The translations under genes and the position numbers were made by a program. Below are positions 22,401 to 33,650 of a stretch of 64,000 bases of DNA, in pieces; the stretch's first letter is position 1, and every line of letters begins with the position of its first letter. The notes beneath the pieces were generated by a model. The model did no database searches. It worked only from the letters and a program-made list of their open reading frames with translations, and had not been told where the DNA came from. The stretch comes from Puccinia triticina (taxonomy: Eukaryota; Basidiomycota; Pucciniomycetes; Pucciniales; Pucciniaceae), in the NCBI RefSeq assembly GCF_026914185.1, contig NC_070568.1:5911501-5975500 (forward strand). Direction: 5' to 3'.

Positions 22401-24800
22401 TCATGAAGCTCTCAGACTTGATTGATGATAGCTTGGTTTGGGTCAATAAAAACGCTGAGTTAGTTTACATTTTGTTCATTGAGTCTGAATCAAGCCAAAC
22501 TGCTTAATTGTGTAACATTTTGTTTCAAATTTCAGAGGGAAAGATGTTTCTGGGCTACTTGAAGGGAAGTCTGAGTTTGAGATCAAGGCAACCCTGGTAA
22601 AAATGTTCAATCAATCGTATGTTTGACTCAATTGTATACAAACTCCAAAGCAATGTGGTCACCAATAGACTGATTTTTGATTACAAAAAGAACCCTTGAA
22701 GAGAGTCTTCAGTTTTATCAGCCCCAGATACCAGAAATTGAAAGGAATTTATTTAGGAGGTTTGCATTAGGTGTGAATACAGATACTGAAGACCAGCCAT
22801 TTCCTGGAGATCATTGGAATTCAAAGGATTTTCAAAAACTTGTGAAACATTGGAGAAAAGTCTCAGGCCCAGGCAAGTTTTTTTTTCCAGATCAATTCAG
22901 ATTTCATGCATGAATGATTCCAATTTTTTGAATTTTGATTACAAAAAAATTTGATCTACAGCAAAACATCCGCAAATGATGTAAGTGATTGTCTTCCCAA
23001 ATCAAGCAAGGGAAGATTTTTCCACTCATGAGATATTTGGCAATTCTAGCTCTTTGGCCGAGTTTGAAGAGCTGGCACCAAAATCATTATGGTTCAATGA
23101 TGAATTATTGCACAATCTTCACAATTACTTGCGGTAAGTTTTCTTTGGATTTGAGCATCTTGAAAATGATAGGAACTCACTCAATGATTGAAACTCTAAA
23201 TACATCCAGAAAATTAATGATTGGTGATATCAGTAATAAAAATCAAGAGTTTCCACTTGAAGAATTGATCCATTACACATTGATGTGGATCAAGGATAAC
23301 AATCATCTGGTGTGAGAATTACTCCGTTTTTCTTTTGAACCTCAGCCTACATTTTTGATCAATTTTCTTTCTTCTTTTTCAAGAGATGGGAGGAATTCAA
23401 TTGGCCAAAAATAACCTGGAGCTTGGAAGAGGAAGAAAAAGAGAATTTCTGCAGACTGTATGCATTTTCTACATTGATTTTAACATGAAAATACCATTTA
23501 GTTCTTGGCTAATCATGTTTTTCAAACACTTCAACCTGTCAAAAATAGACGCCTCCAAAAGAGAATCAGTTCATTAGAACCAGATCTATCAGAAAATCAA
23601 ATCTCTTCTATTTTAGACCATCTGAAAACCCGCTACAACAGGGAAACGTTCTATGCAGACAGGCTAGAACTTGTTTCTTTAAAATTTGAGGTGGACCAGT
23701 GGAAAAACTTGGAAAAAAAAGGAAATCCATGTGAGTGAATTTCTTTAAAATAGTAGCAAAACTTTCAGGATTCTTATTCCCCCCTCTTCAACAAGACCAA
23801 GATGCATTGGCATTGGAATGGAAACCAAGAATCACAAACTTCACACCTTCCCAAAATGACCAAGTAATTGTGCCATTCCCTTCAAATACAGAATTCCCAA
23901 AGACCAAAATAGCAACAAAGCCAAACAAAATCAGCTCCTCAGAACTGGATGCAGTATTCAATCTGGCAGATAAAAATAAGTCCACAGAATTTGAAAGACA
24001 AGTTGAAGACATATATCCTGGAGGACAGCACAGAACACTTCAAACCCAACTAAAATGGGATCAAATGATGTAAGCTTTCTTTTCACTCATGAAAACTGGA
24101 GGCCAAGCTCATTTGGGAGACCTCCCAACATCAGATCTGTCAGAATGTTCTGTATTGTTGGATCTCGTTTGTTCTCAAGGCGTCATCCCAATATCAAGGA
24201 AATGTTTAAGTAAGTCATTCTCAGTCCATCAAAATTTCACATTGACAAGACAGTCTGGTCTAATTTGTGGAACCAGCAAATTGAAGGGGTTATGTGGCTG
24301 ATTTCAAGTGCTTCAAAAACATACTATCAGAGAAATGAAGGATGTAGAATTCATGAAGATGTCAGAACTTGTTGAGTTTACCTCAAAATGGATAAAACAC
24401 AAAATTGGAGTAGAACTTGATAAAGCAGCTACAATGGAGCTCTTTGATTCAGAATTGGACAAAATGTATGTCTTCTCAAACACTCAAAATGGATCCTGGA
24501 GGAAAACTGATCACAGATTTCTTCTCTAGATCAATGGAAGAGTTTTTTAAGTTGAATCCTGAACTCCCTACCCATCAAAAGAATTCTTTCAAGTCATATG
24601 TATCAAAAAGGTACAAAAAAAAGGCAGGCAAATCTCCTGGGCGGTTATTGGATTTGGATCAAGTTAAAGGACTTTATGAAGAGTGGAAGAATAGGCCAAA
24701 ACAGTGCAATGTTTTGGCTTGGTTTCAGAAAGTGAAATCTCTGCTTTCTGGCTTGTGGAAAAAGATGAAAGAAAGTATAATTAGTAGAGGTTCCAAGTGA
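19407..24800 (+). CDS. paralogue copy B, unrecognised secreted-type repeat protein
   Basis: Same exon plan as copy A. ATG 19407 begins a clean signal-peptide-like segment (MIFNPGALVGYVGLLVLILE). A longer gap (about 19500-20170) precedes the next clear exon, and that junction is unresolved. Exons then follow at about 20338-20420, 20511-20596, 20694-20770, 20871-21051, a 19-nt exon near 21150, 21239-21335 and 21437-21538. A second round of the block contains about 22203-22283 and 22685-22874, with the tail 24532-24800. Repeated features are Trp-Lys or Trp-Arg helices (FKHWNDVSSPG, VKHWRKVSGPG, FFEDWKKAQ, EEWKNRPK) and LLHYTFLYFHE / LIHYTLMWIKD segments. The last exon ends in a cationic amphipathic helix (GLWKKMKESI). 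One donor (20597) is GC instead of GT. Product of the order of 1,000 residues, probably secreted. Function unknown; some junctions near 21690-21800 remain uncertain. Confidence 0.55.
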
Positions 24801-24867
24801 TCCACCAATTTCATCTTCTGACACATTTTTGCTGGAAACATAAAAGCAACTTTTTCACATACTCAAA

Positions 24868-25445
24868 ATCCAACTTGGTTAGCTTTCAATCAAAGGTGAA
24901 ACTGAAAGCATATCAAAAAATTTGTTGTCTCTTGAGTCTTATTTTTAAGTTTCTGATTCTCATTATTTTGAAATCTAGACTTTAACAAAATGTTCCCTGG
25001 GCCTCTGTTTCCTCAATTCACACTACTTTGTTCCAACTATCAGACTACAGGCTGCAGCTCACAGATTGCTATCCAACCAGTGCATGTCTTCTTCAACTTC
25101 TCTTGAATGTTGGTTCTGGCCAGGAAGTATACACCACAGGGTGCTTATCTGGAAATGTGCTGCTTCCTGCAACATCCAACTTTGTTAGCTTTCAATCAAG
25201 GGTGATACTTAAACCACATGAAGAAATTTGTTGTCTCTTATTTTGAAGTTTTTGAGTCTCATTATCTTGAAATCTGCACTTCAAAAAGAATTTGCCCTGG
25301 GCCTCTGTTTCCTCCATTTCTCCTTTGCTCCAGCATATCAGACTACAGGCTGCAGCTCACAGATTGCTATCCAACCAGTGCATGGTATCTCCAACTTCTC
25401 TTAACTATTGCCAGCGCTGGCCAGGAAGCACATATGGACTGTTCA
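24868..25445. repeat. tandem duplication of about 290 bp
   Basis: Two direct diverged copies, about 24868-25150 and 25177-25445. Both contain TTAGCTTTCAATCAA, AAATTTGTTGTCTCTT, CCTGGGCCTCTGTTTCCTC, a shared CAGACTACAGGCTGCAGCTC word and GGCCAGGAAG. The pair lies just 3' of copy B. No coding function seen. Confidence 0.75.
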
Positions 25446-26530
25446 CTGGATTAGAGGTGACATTGGCAGAATTCCAATGAGCTCCCCGAACCCACAACTT
25501 CGGTGGTGTTATGGCCTGGTGTTATACCTCTCCGGGGGAGAGTTGATGCCCGCTACGATTGTGTAGTCAGGTGGCACTCGTTCGCTAGGTTTTCGGGTTA
25601 AATGGGCCCGGGTTTTTGGGCAGGTTAGCTAACGAGGTTGCCTTCAAGGGGGCAAACGCATTCGTTTGGTCAGTTTCAGGCTAAAGTGAGCTGAAATGAG
25701 TCGGAGACCGCCGTCCTAGCCTGAGGCTAGATTTCAGGTTACGGCTCGCTAAATTTAGCTGACCTTAGCCTGAAATCAAACCTGAGGCTTGTTGACCCGG
25801 GGTTACTGGAACGATGCAATTGTCGTTCGGGTTAAGTTGCCCAAAATCAGCCAAAATCATCAACTACCCGACGAATGCGAATGCTCTGACCAAGGATGAC
25901 ACATGCAGTCGGGTCAAGATTTTTTTAATATCCATCTCTATCCAGCGCTCTGCCAGGCCTCACCCGTACGGCTGCAAGGAAAATGTTGTCTGTTCATGAA
26001 AACGATCATCGAAACAAACCCGGTGTTAACGACTGTCGACTAGCTGGAGCATGTCATCTCTCTTATCTCCCGCGTGGGTCCCTTTGACTCTTGAGTCCAG
26101 GACTGAGGAGACTTCTCCAACAACATTTTGTAAGAGGATCTGTGAACGCCTATCAATCGAGCATCCAGTGTTGCAGTTTCATGAACCTTGCAACGAAGCC
26201 CATGGGTTGCATGGCGAGACACTCTTGATTGGCGCAGTTGTCTCGACTCAAATCAGTCGAGACGTAGGGTCAGGAATGTTGGGGGAAGCAGGGAGAATGG
26301 ATTTTCATAATCTAGAAGTTTCTAACAAAGAAAAAGAAATGGAATGAAGAAATAAAACAGGCTGTAGACAGCTGATCCGCACGACTCAAGCCACGCAAAA
26401 AAAAGAAAAAAAAAAGAAAGAAAAAAAAAAAGAAAAAAAAAAAGAAAAAACAGCAGAAATAAGAGATGAAAACAGAGAGCACAAAGGATGCTTTTTTGGA
26501 GAGAAGGAGGGAAACGTTCTTGAAAACAGT
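25446..26530. other. intergenic, palindromic words and A-rich repeat
   Basis: No gene supported. The region 25560-25840 has repeated and inverted TTCGGGTTAA / TAGCCTGA words, probably element debris. An AAAAAG-type simple repeat lies at about 26396-26452, close to the 3' end of the PDI gene. Confidence 0.45.
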
Positions 26531-28704
26531 TTACAATTCATCGTGCTCAGCATCTTTGTCTTCATCTTCAGGAACCGGGTCAGATTCTTCGGAGTCGAAG
26601 ACAACTTGGTCGCCCCCTTCGCCACCTTCGACTGGCTCAGGTAGATCGACCTTGACAGCCTTGACCTTGTTGACCGAGTTCTTCTCGATAAATGCAATCA
26701 TCGCATCCAACTCTCTCTCGTCATCGTAGTCGATGAACTCCCTCGAGCCCGCGGGCTTGAATTTCAGAGTGGGGTATCCTTGTACCGTAAAGCCGGTTGT
26801 GGATGGGATGTCGTTCTCAGTGGCATCGAAGCTATGGGGGTAGATCGGAGGAGGATAAAATCAGTATCATCATTAGGTAAAAAGTGAGGGAAAAAATCAA
26901 CGTATTCAACCTACTTGGCAATCAGAACCTTGTCGCTGGAACCGCTGAAGCTGCGGGCCAAGTTGTCCCAAATAGGCTTAAGACGCTTGCAGTGACCACA
27001 CCAAGGTGCGTCTGTGGAAAGGATGCATCAAGCTGAATCAGCATGCTGTTGTAGAATGCTGGTTTGTGCTGAAAGTTACTTACAGAATTCAAGGAACACA
27101 TCCTTCTGGTTGTTGTTACCGTAAACCACTTCTTCAAAGGCCTTGGCGACGAGGACGTATGTACCGTCACCCTTTTGAGTCGGTATAGGTTGACTCTTGA
27201 CACTCTTTTCGAGTTTTCCGGAGCGGTAAGACTTGACAAATTCGGCAATGTGGTCATGGTTGACTTCCTTCTTGGCCTCGAATGGGTATTTGTCCTGGTT
27301 CGACAGATCCTGGATGACAAACTCAGGCCAGTCGCTACCGGGAAGGTTCAAAGACTTGGCGTAATCTCCAAATTTGGTGGCATCGATCCAAACAAAGTTG
27401 AGGTGACCCTTGTTGTCCTTGGCAACAGGCTCGAGAGATTTGATGAGACTTTCTCGCTTGGGGTTGTTGGCCTCGATGAAGGTGTAAGCGAGAGGAAGGC
27501 CGATCTCGGAGTAGAGAGCAAAGTTGGAAGGAGTGAGTTCATCAAACAGTGGCACCGAGTTGGTGTTAACGAATTTGGTGATGTTCTCTTCGGTCAGTTT
27601 CTCTCCATGGAAATCGTTGCGACCTTCGTCGAACTTCTTCCAAAGAACGAGACTACCTTTAGAGAGAGAGGAGACCTCGCTGATCGATGATGGGTCGTAG
27701 CACACTCCAAAGACGTAATCATCACGCTTCGATTCGGCGAAGCGGTTAAATACATCCATGCTATCTTTGTCCGAGTGATCCAGATAGGCGATGACCACCA
27801 CGTTACCAGATTTGGTGAATTCGGTGTGGTTGGCAGATGTAACAACAGTGACAACAGGCTGTGCGCGTCTGAGGAATGGAAATGATAATGATAATAAAAA
27901 GTGAGGATTCCGATTCAGAGACAAACATTTGAATGAATGAGTGATTGCTTACTTTTCCATGTATGAAACGATGCCATCAGCTTTTCGAGGACCTTTGTAT
28001 TCCGACGCTACTCCATTTGTGAAGATTTTGAGAGTTCTGTGAGTGGCAGCAGCTGATCAGGTTTCAATGCAAATCGGACGAGATCGATGCCAGTCACGTA
28101 CGGGTAACCTTGAATTTCGTGCTGGGCACATAGTTCACTCTGTTCGGTACAGTCAGCCTTGGCCACTGGGATACCTTCCTTTTTCAATAGTGTGGCCGCC
28201 CGTTTGTACTGTAACACGTGGAACTGAGTCAGTAACAGTTTCTCCGTTGTGGCGACGATCGACCGTATCATGAAGATAAGTGAAAGGATCAACTAACCTC
28301 GGGCATCAGGGCTTTACAGTGACCGCACCTGTAGAGTAATCAGGAACAGAACAGGGATCGTAATTCAGCTGAGATGGCCGAGAACATTTGGAAGCAGATC
28401 CTGTGAGATGTGAATACATACCATGGTGCCACTGGAGAAAGTTAAAAAAGCAAGGAGAAATTAAGAAAGTCAGCATAATGAGTTGAATTCACATGGTCAG
28501 CGATCGAAGGAGGGGAGAGCAATAAGAAACCAAAGGCCTACTAAATTCAACCAAGATCAAGGGCGCAGGGGTGACGACGGTGGCAAAGTTTTCTGAGGTC
28601 AATTCGATGACATCATCAGGAGCATCGCCGGGGCTGACTCCTGCGTCGGCATGGATGGAAGAAGCTAGGGCGAGCAGGGTCGATAAGATCCTGAACGACC
28701 TCAT
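26531..28704 (-). CDS. PDI1: protein disulfide isomerase, ER lumen
   Basis: Eight exons: 28704-28542, 28431-28422, 28328-28298, 28208-28102, 28036-27953, 27868-27084, 27011-26915 and 26831-26531. They give 525 residues, all in phase. It catalyses formation and rearrangement of disulfide bonds in secretory proteins. Signal peptide at about residues 1-20 (hydrophobic [10 protein letters not shown]). Two thioredoxin domains with CGHC active sites at 59-62 and 398-401 ([20 protein letters not shown]) enclose two b-type domains, and an acidic tail ends in HDEL for ER retrieval. The domain order a-b-b'-a' and the length match fungal PDI1. Exon 2 is only 10 nt and contributes to the APW in front of the first CGHC. 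No damage seen; surely functional. Confidence 0.95.
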
Positions 28705-29767
28705 GATGGGGAAAGTCGATCTGAGAGAATCTCAAGAGGGGAGAGGTTCTTGGCAGGGAAATCCGGAGAGGATAGGCTGTATGCTATCCAAGGAGGATGT
28801 GGGTAAAGGGAGCAGCTGGGGGAACAGGGGCGATGAGGCAGGTGGGCCGGGGGAAGACTGTTGGGGTTTTAAGTCGATGCCGAAAGCCTGGGAGACTACG
28901 TGGCAGTCAACAACACGATGGCACCCTCTGTACGTATGTAGTCAGGGCCTGGTCTGCCAGGCGTAGCCAAGTCGTCGAAGGGTTACCGTATTTTATATAA
29001 TTAAATTGGATACACACAGCCCCCACCGCCGCCAGTACAGCCCTCTGCAGCCAAGGGAAAATGTCCCTGCCTCGGCCTCCTCGTCGCCGCAGGACCGGAG
29101 GCAAGGAACTGTACTGCGGGGCAAGTTGGACGCGCCAATTCGGATGCCGAGGCAGGCCGAGGCGCATCCGTGGCCCAGCCAAAACGCCCCCAACCGCGCG
29201 CTCTGGGAACACGTTGTCAGGACCCACCAAACAACAGCATCGCCCGGTCGCATCCCAGAAGCGAGCCCGTGATGCCACATAGATCATAGAGGGCAGCACA
29301 CGTATACTCTCAATGATCATACACATTACCTTCCTCAAAGACCTAATCTGTCACTGTGATTTCACGAATTGCTCATGAGGGACTCCAAAGCTCTCCTCCA
29401 AGCCTGGGAAAACCGAAGCAGAAATGCCATCACTTGAAGGTAGACGAAATAAGAGGCGGTAGTTGAGTAACTATCCCTCAGAAGTCCAAGAAATGGATGT
29501 GTAACTCAACCCATGAAGTTAGAAGCTGCAGGGGTTTTTTTTAAAGACTAGTTTTTTTTGGAAAGATTGACAAGACAAAATATTGGCGAGATGTGTGACA
29601 AGAATGATTCACTAAGTAGATTATACCCAAACTAACGGCTGGTTGACAGAAATTGATTGGATGAGAACAACAACGAGGTTTCCACGGCCACTTACAAATG
29701 AAAGGGAAGAAGAGATGTGATAAATTGAGATTAGAGGGCTAATCGTGAGCCTCGTCTTGATGAAGGT
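28705..29767. other. PDI upstream region, no confident gene
   Basis: Contains the PDI 5' region. Overlapping short frames at 28900-29340 on both strands are GC-rich without domain features. I see no supported gene or element. Confidence 0.5.
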
Positions 29768-30584
29768 TTATCGATAGGCCCGACCCATGTGAACGACTGT
29801 CGCGGATCGGTTCGCATGACTCGAAAGAAAGGATCTCGTAATTGAGATGGGGCCATCACTACAATTTGGCAGGAAATAACAGAAAAAAGTCAATTGACGT
29901 TCAAAAAAACGGTCTCCTGAAAACAGCAGCGGGCAAATATAGCACACGGATAGAGGGGAAAGAGATATCCATTGGGCGCAAGCTTACTATCAAGTATTTC
30001 TCTTTCCCTTCGACGCCTTCGTAACCAGATAGAGATAAAGACAGCAAAAGCAATCATCACAAGACCTCCAACGCCTCCGACCACTCCACCGATTAGCGGG
30101 GCTATATGGTTTCGGGCCCCATGGGTTTTGAGAGCTTCGTGAGGCGAAAACTGGGCTGGATCTTCGGGAAGTGGGCTTGGAAATGACGCGCTAGTTGTGA
30201 TTGAGGTTGCCAGTGATGTAGCTGTGGGGGTTGACTGAAGGGCAGTTGAGACAGAATTCAACACAAGCGTCGTTCCTGTCGAAGAAGCCCCTACTTGAAA
30301 GACGAGTGTAACTGCCGTCGGCAGCACGTCTCTTGTTATCGTCGCCAGAGGGGTCGGGCTCGTAGTTCGTGTGGTACTCGTAGCTGTAACCTCCGTACTG
30401 ACGTCACCACTCCCAGATTCTGCTGAGGTATCATGCTTATTGTTGGCATTCTGGTAACGGAAAATTAGTATTGCTGGCAGCCCCACTCTTTGGTGACATA
30501 AGATAAACACACTTTGGTGGACGCAGGAGCTGGAGCTCTCCGGTGGAAAGTTTCAGATTGACGGCCCAGGATTTTTATGTTCAG
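29768..30584 (-). CDS. Ser/Thr-rich single-pass membrane protein (5' end not found)
   Basis: Three exons: 30584-30513, 30450-29988 and 29916-29768, joined in phase for 227 codons plus stop. The intron before the second exon has a textbook branch site (TACTAAT) 10 bases before the acceptor. The protein has a Ser/Thr-rich outer part, a membrane segment (APLIGGVVGGVGGLVMIAFA) followed by WLRRRRRERE as a stop-transfer and cytosolic anchor, and a tail. HRRAPAPAST near the start resembles a Kex2-type processing site. The layout resembles Mid2/Wsc-like wall sensors and other fungal surface proteins, but no cysteine-rich domain is visible in the part recovered. The exon with start codon and signal peptide was not identified. 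Confidence 0.6.
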
Positions 30585-32359
30585 CTGGAATACAAAAAAA
30601 TCATGACAAATCGAATCAGCAACAGAGGTCTTTTGCAACACGAGGTATCATTGACACGTTTAAGTCAATTTGCAATAGTTACCCGGGATGATTCCGATCC
30701 GAGCCTCGAGGGTATCTCCGAGAGCCGCCTATCTTGCTGCGGGAGTTCAAGATTAGAGGGCCGACGTTTCTGGGCGATGGGGGTCGAGTCAGCTCCCGGT
30801 TTGAGATAACTTTTATTTTTCCGTGCGGGTATCATCATGGACATGAAGAAATATTTGTTTGTTACGAGCAAGCGAGCGGCGCAATTTTTTGCGAGAGAGA
30901 TGGACGAAAGGCGGGGCGAGAAATGGATATAATGTTAGTGATGATGAGGAACGTTCAACTTCACTCTGGCCGAGGAACTCTTTAAGGAGATTGGGTCTTC
31001 GACCGGGACCATAGCCAAGCGTCATGCCAAGTCTGACGGAGGGGAGAAGATTTCCATTCAAACTAGCACTTCAACCCTTACACCACGGGTGGACTTTTAA
31101 GGATTGAAGCCAGTAAAAATACTGGAGGGCCAGAAAAGCCGAAAACCAGCTGGAAAAATTTCAGAGGAAGAAAAATTACCGTAGGAGTTCGGTATGCAAT
31201 CTCCGAATTGGACAAAAGCCTCATCTGAGCTCATGAGCTCACACAGTAAGTCCTCTCTATGTGGAGGGGGGACGCCGTCTCGCAGGGATCCTCCCAAGGA
31301 GGGACTTAGGCGCCAAGTCAACCCCGCGGCCTGAGAGAATTTCAAAATGGCAATTTTCACCTTCTCATAGCAGCACCATTTCTCATTGGTTGATTAGGTG
31401 ACGGCAAAAGATGCACGAGATCATGGAGAATCTTGCTACATATTTTTCAAATTTTTGGGGGCCTTGAGGGGCACTCAAATTTCTTTGTTATGACACCATT
31501 GGGCAACAAAAGGTAGTGACGCTTCGCGTGACGCGGTAAGGTAACAGAATTGTTGTTGTTATCTACATGTTGAGCGTAACAGTGGTGCAATTACGTTATT
31601 GCACCATAGTACGGCCCTTCTTTTTATGTTTGTTGCAATGTTGGGGCACACTGGGCCCCTGACAACAAGCAAGTATTGAGACTAAAATACCCTAAAATGG
31701 CCTGTTATTACATTTTCCAGGGGAGAACGCAATAACAAGCCTCTTCTTAGGCCCGTCACGTTACATGTGGGACTTAAAATAACCCGTTATTAGTAAAGTA
31801 ATGGGGAGCCCCGGGTAACAAGGGTAGTTATGCTACCCACATTGTGTGGATAACACAACATAATGTAACTACCCTTTGCTGCATTGGGCGTGCTTTATCC
31901 TGTAATACACATATTACACTGTGCACAATCAAAACTAATGATATTACAAAGGATATTGCAGATCAAGGAGAAGGTTTGGCAGTAGATGAGGACAGCGGTG
32001 GTCCCAGAAATGAAAATTAGAAGGAAAAGCATAGGACCCCAGAAAGCCCCAACCAAGCCCCCTCATGTAAAATTTGCTAATTCTGGGTTTTGGATACATG
32101 GGGAAATTGGGTTTTTCCCTATTGGACCCAGGCTAGATGTGTAGTACACGAGGAGGATTTTATGGGAGAAAGACCCACCGGGGAAAAAATGGACAAAAAA
32201 AGCCTTTTTGGGTTGGGAATTGAACCCAAGACCTAAATATTCATTGTTGTTTTTTTCAGGCAAACCCCCAAAAAATACCAAATACATTATGACCATCTTG
32301 GAAAAATAAATCAATTTAGATATGTATCCAGTGAACATGAGGAGCATTTTGCAAAAAAA
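30585..32359. other. intergenic with repeat debris
   Basis: Probably holds the missing first exon of the membrane protein. From 31480 to 31950 there are inverted related words (GTAACA/TGTTAC, CAACATAATGTAACTACCC) suggestive of a decayed foldback element. No gene supported. Confidence 0.4.
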
Positions 32360-32631
32360 TGTTGAGGTGTGGTGTCTTTTTATCTCTATATTGTGCGTTG
32401 TTCTTTCTCTGCTCTTGAACCTTTCTCTTTCATTTCACTGTCCGTGACATCTCTAGTTGTATGTAGCCTAGGCCAGTGAGCAGACGTGGAAGCTCTTTTC
32501 CTCATCCTTCCACAACTGTCTCATCTGCTGGTCTAGGTATGTGTTTCTTTTTCTCTTGTTTCTCTCTTCTCACTGATGCAATCCTGATCCTTCCATGCCT
32601 GTCTCATCTGCTGGTCTAGTTCACCGCAACA
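32360..32631. mobile_element. candidate solo LTR, 272 bp
   Basis: Begins TGTTGAGGTG and ends CACCGCAACA, giving TGTTG...CAACA borders, and is flanked by AAAAA on both sides (32355-32359 and 32632-32636). The duplication is low complexity, so it is weak support. Inside, the phrase CTGTCTCATCTGCTGGTCTA occurs twice. No internal retrotransposon region adjoins it. Confidence 0.5.
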
Positions 32632-32636
32632 AAAAA

Positions 32637-33650
32637 TGTCACCCGGATACGTGCTACATGAGGCGGCTTGGTAGGCGCTCTCAAGGGTCCCAAAAGCATC
32701 CAGAGACAAGTGTGTGAGGTTGATTATGATAAACTACCATACAGAAAATACCCTAACTTGACCCCCTGGTGGGAGGCTTGCTGTGGCTGGCAGGGAGGGA
32801 CTTGCATATTATCCCTGATTTCATAGGGGAGCAGAAAGTACCAAATGGCTGTAAGGTTTTTTAACTTTTTAATAGCTCCACTCCCAGCACCTCCAAAGGT
32901 CTGAGCCATAGCTTTCAAACCCTTAGGCTTTGACATCTCCTCTACAATTCTGTCTCCTCAGAATTTTTGTATCACCATCAATGTATTTTTAATAAATTTT
33001 TGAAAAGTGACTTCTCAATAAATGGATCTGCGCAAGGATTCACAAGGCTTTATTGCTTGTAGATCCTGTAGACCAACAAATCTGCATGCTTTCTAGGTTG
33101 GATGTAAATTGACACATTGTATGTACATAAGCTAAGATTGCCACTGTGCTGCCCTCTGGCCAAATGTGGATCCACACATGGATCTTCCAAGCTTAAGATA
33201 TGGTTTGTAATTTTGTTTTGCTGCCTTGACCTGGGCACTTTTGCCACTAGGGATTGCAGTCTTTGGATTGAGAGGCTGGAACAGGTGTCAAAATTTGTGC
33301 GTTTATCAAGGCTACAAGACTGTCTATTCAGTTTTCTTTTTTTTTTTTCTTACAATTTATAGGGCTTTATTTATATTTTTTGCACTGAATATCCCTTCTG
33401 CTCCTGCCAAAATTGAGGGATATCGAGTAAGCCTCTCCTACGGAGAGCGCTCCGCGCGGGTCCCCCGGACCTCCGTTCGAGTGGCTTTGTTAAGCTAGGA
33501 AAATACCCGTGTCCCGTACCCGATACCCGCGTATTGGTACCCGAGGGTATGTCCACAGGCGGGAATGGAAACGCCGGGTACCCCGCGGGTTCGAGCGCTA
33601 AATTCTCGAACCACAAACTTGGCCAGATCACCAACCCCGCCAGGAAGAAC
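32637..33650. other. intergenic, two dispersed repeats ahead of GPN1
   Basis: 32750-32808 is the inverse copy of 15614-15694. 33427-33500 is the inverse copy of 13471-13545. GGTACC/CCCG-rich sequence then continues to about 33600, almost to the GPN1 start. No gene supported. Confidence 0.5.

Noticed and set aside
33549..33650. N-terminal extension of GPN1 from ATG 33549
   Set aside because: The extra residues are encoded by repeat-like sequence and are not expected for Npa3; ATG 33651 is preferred but not proven.
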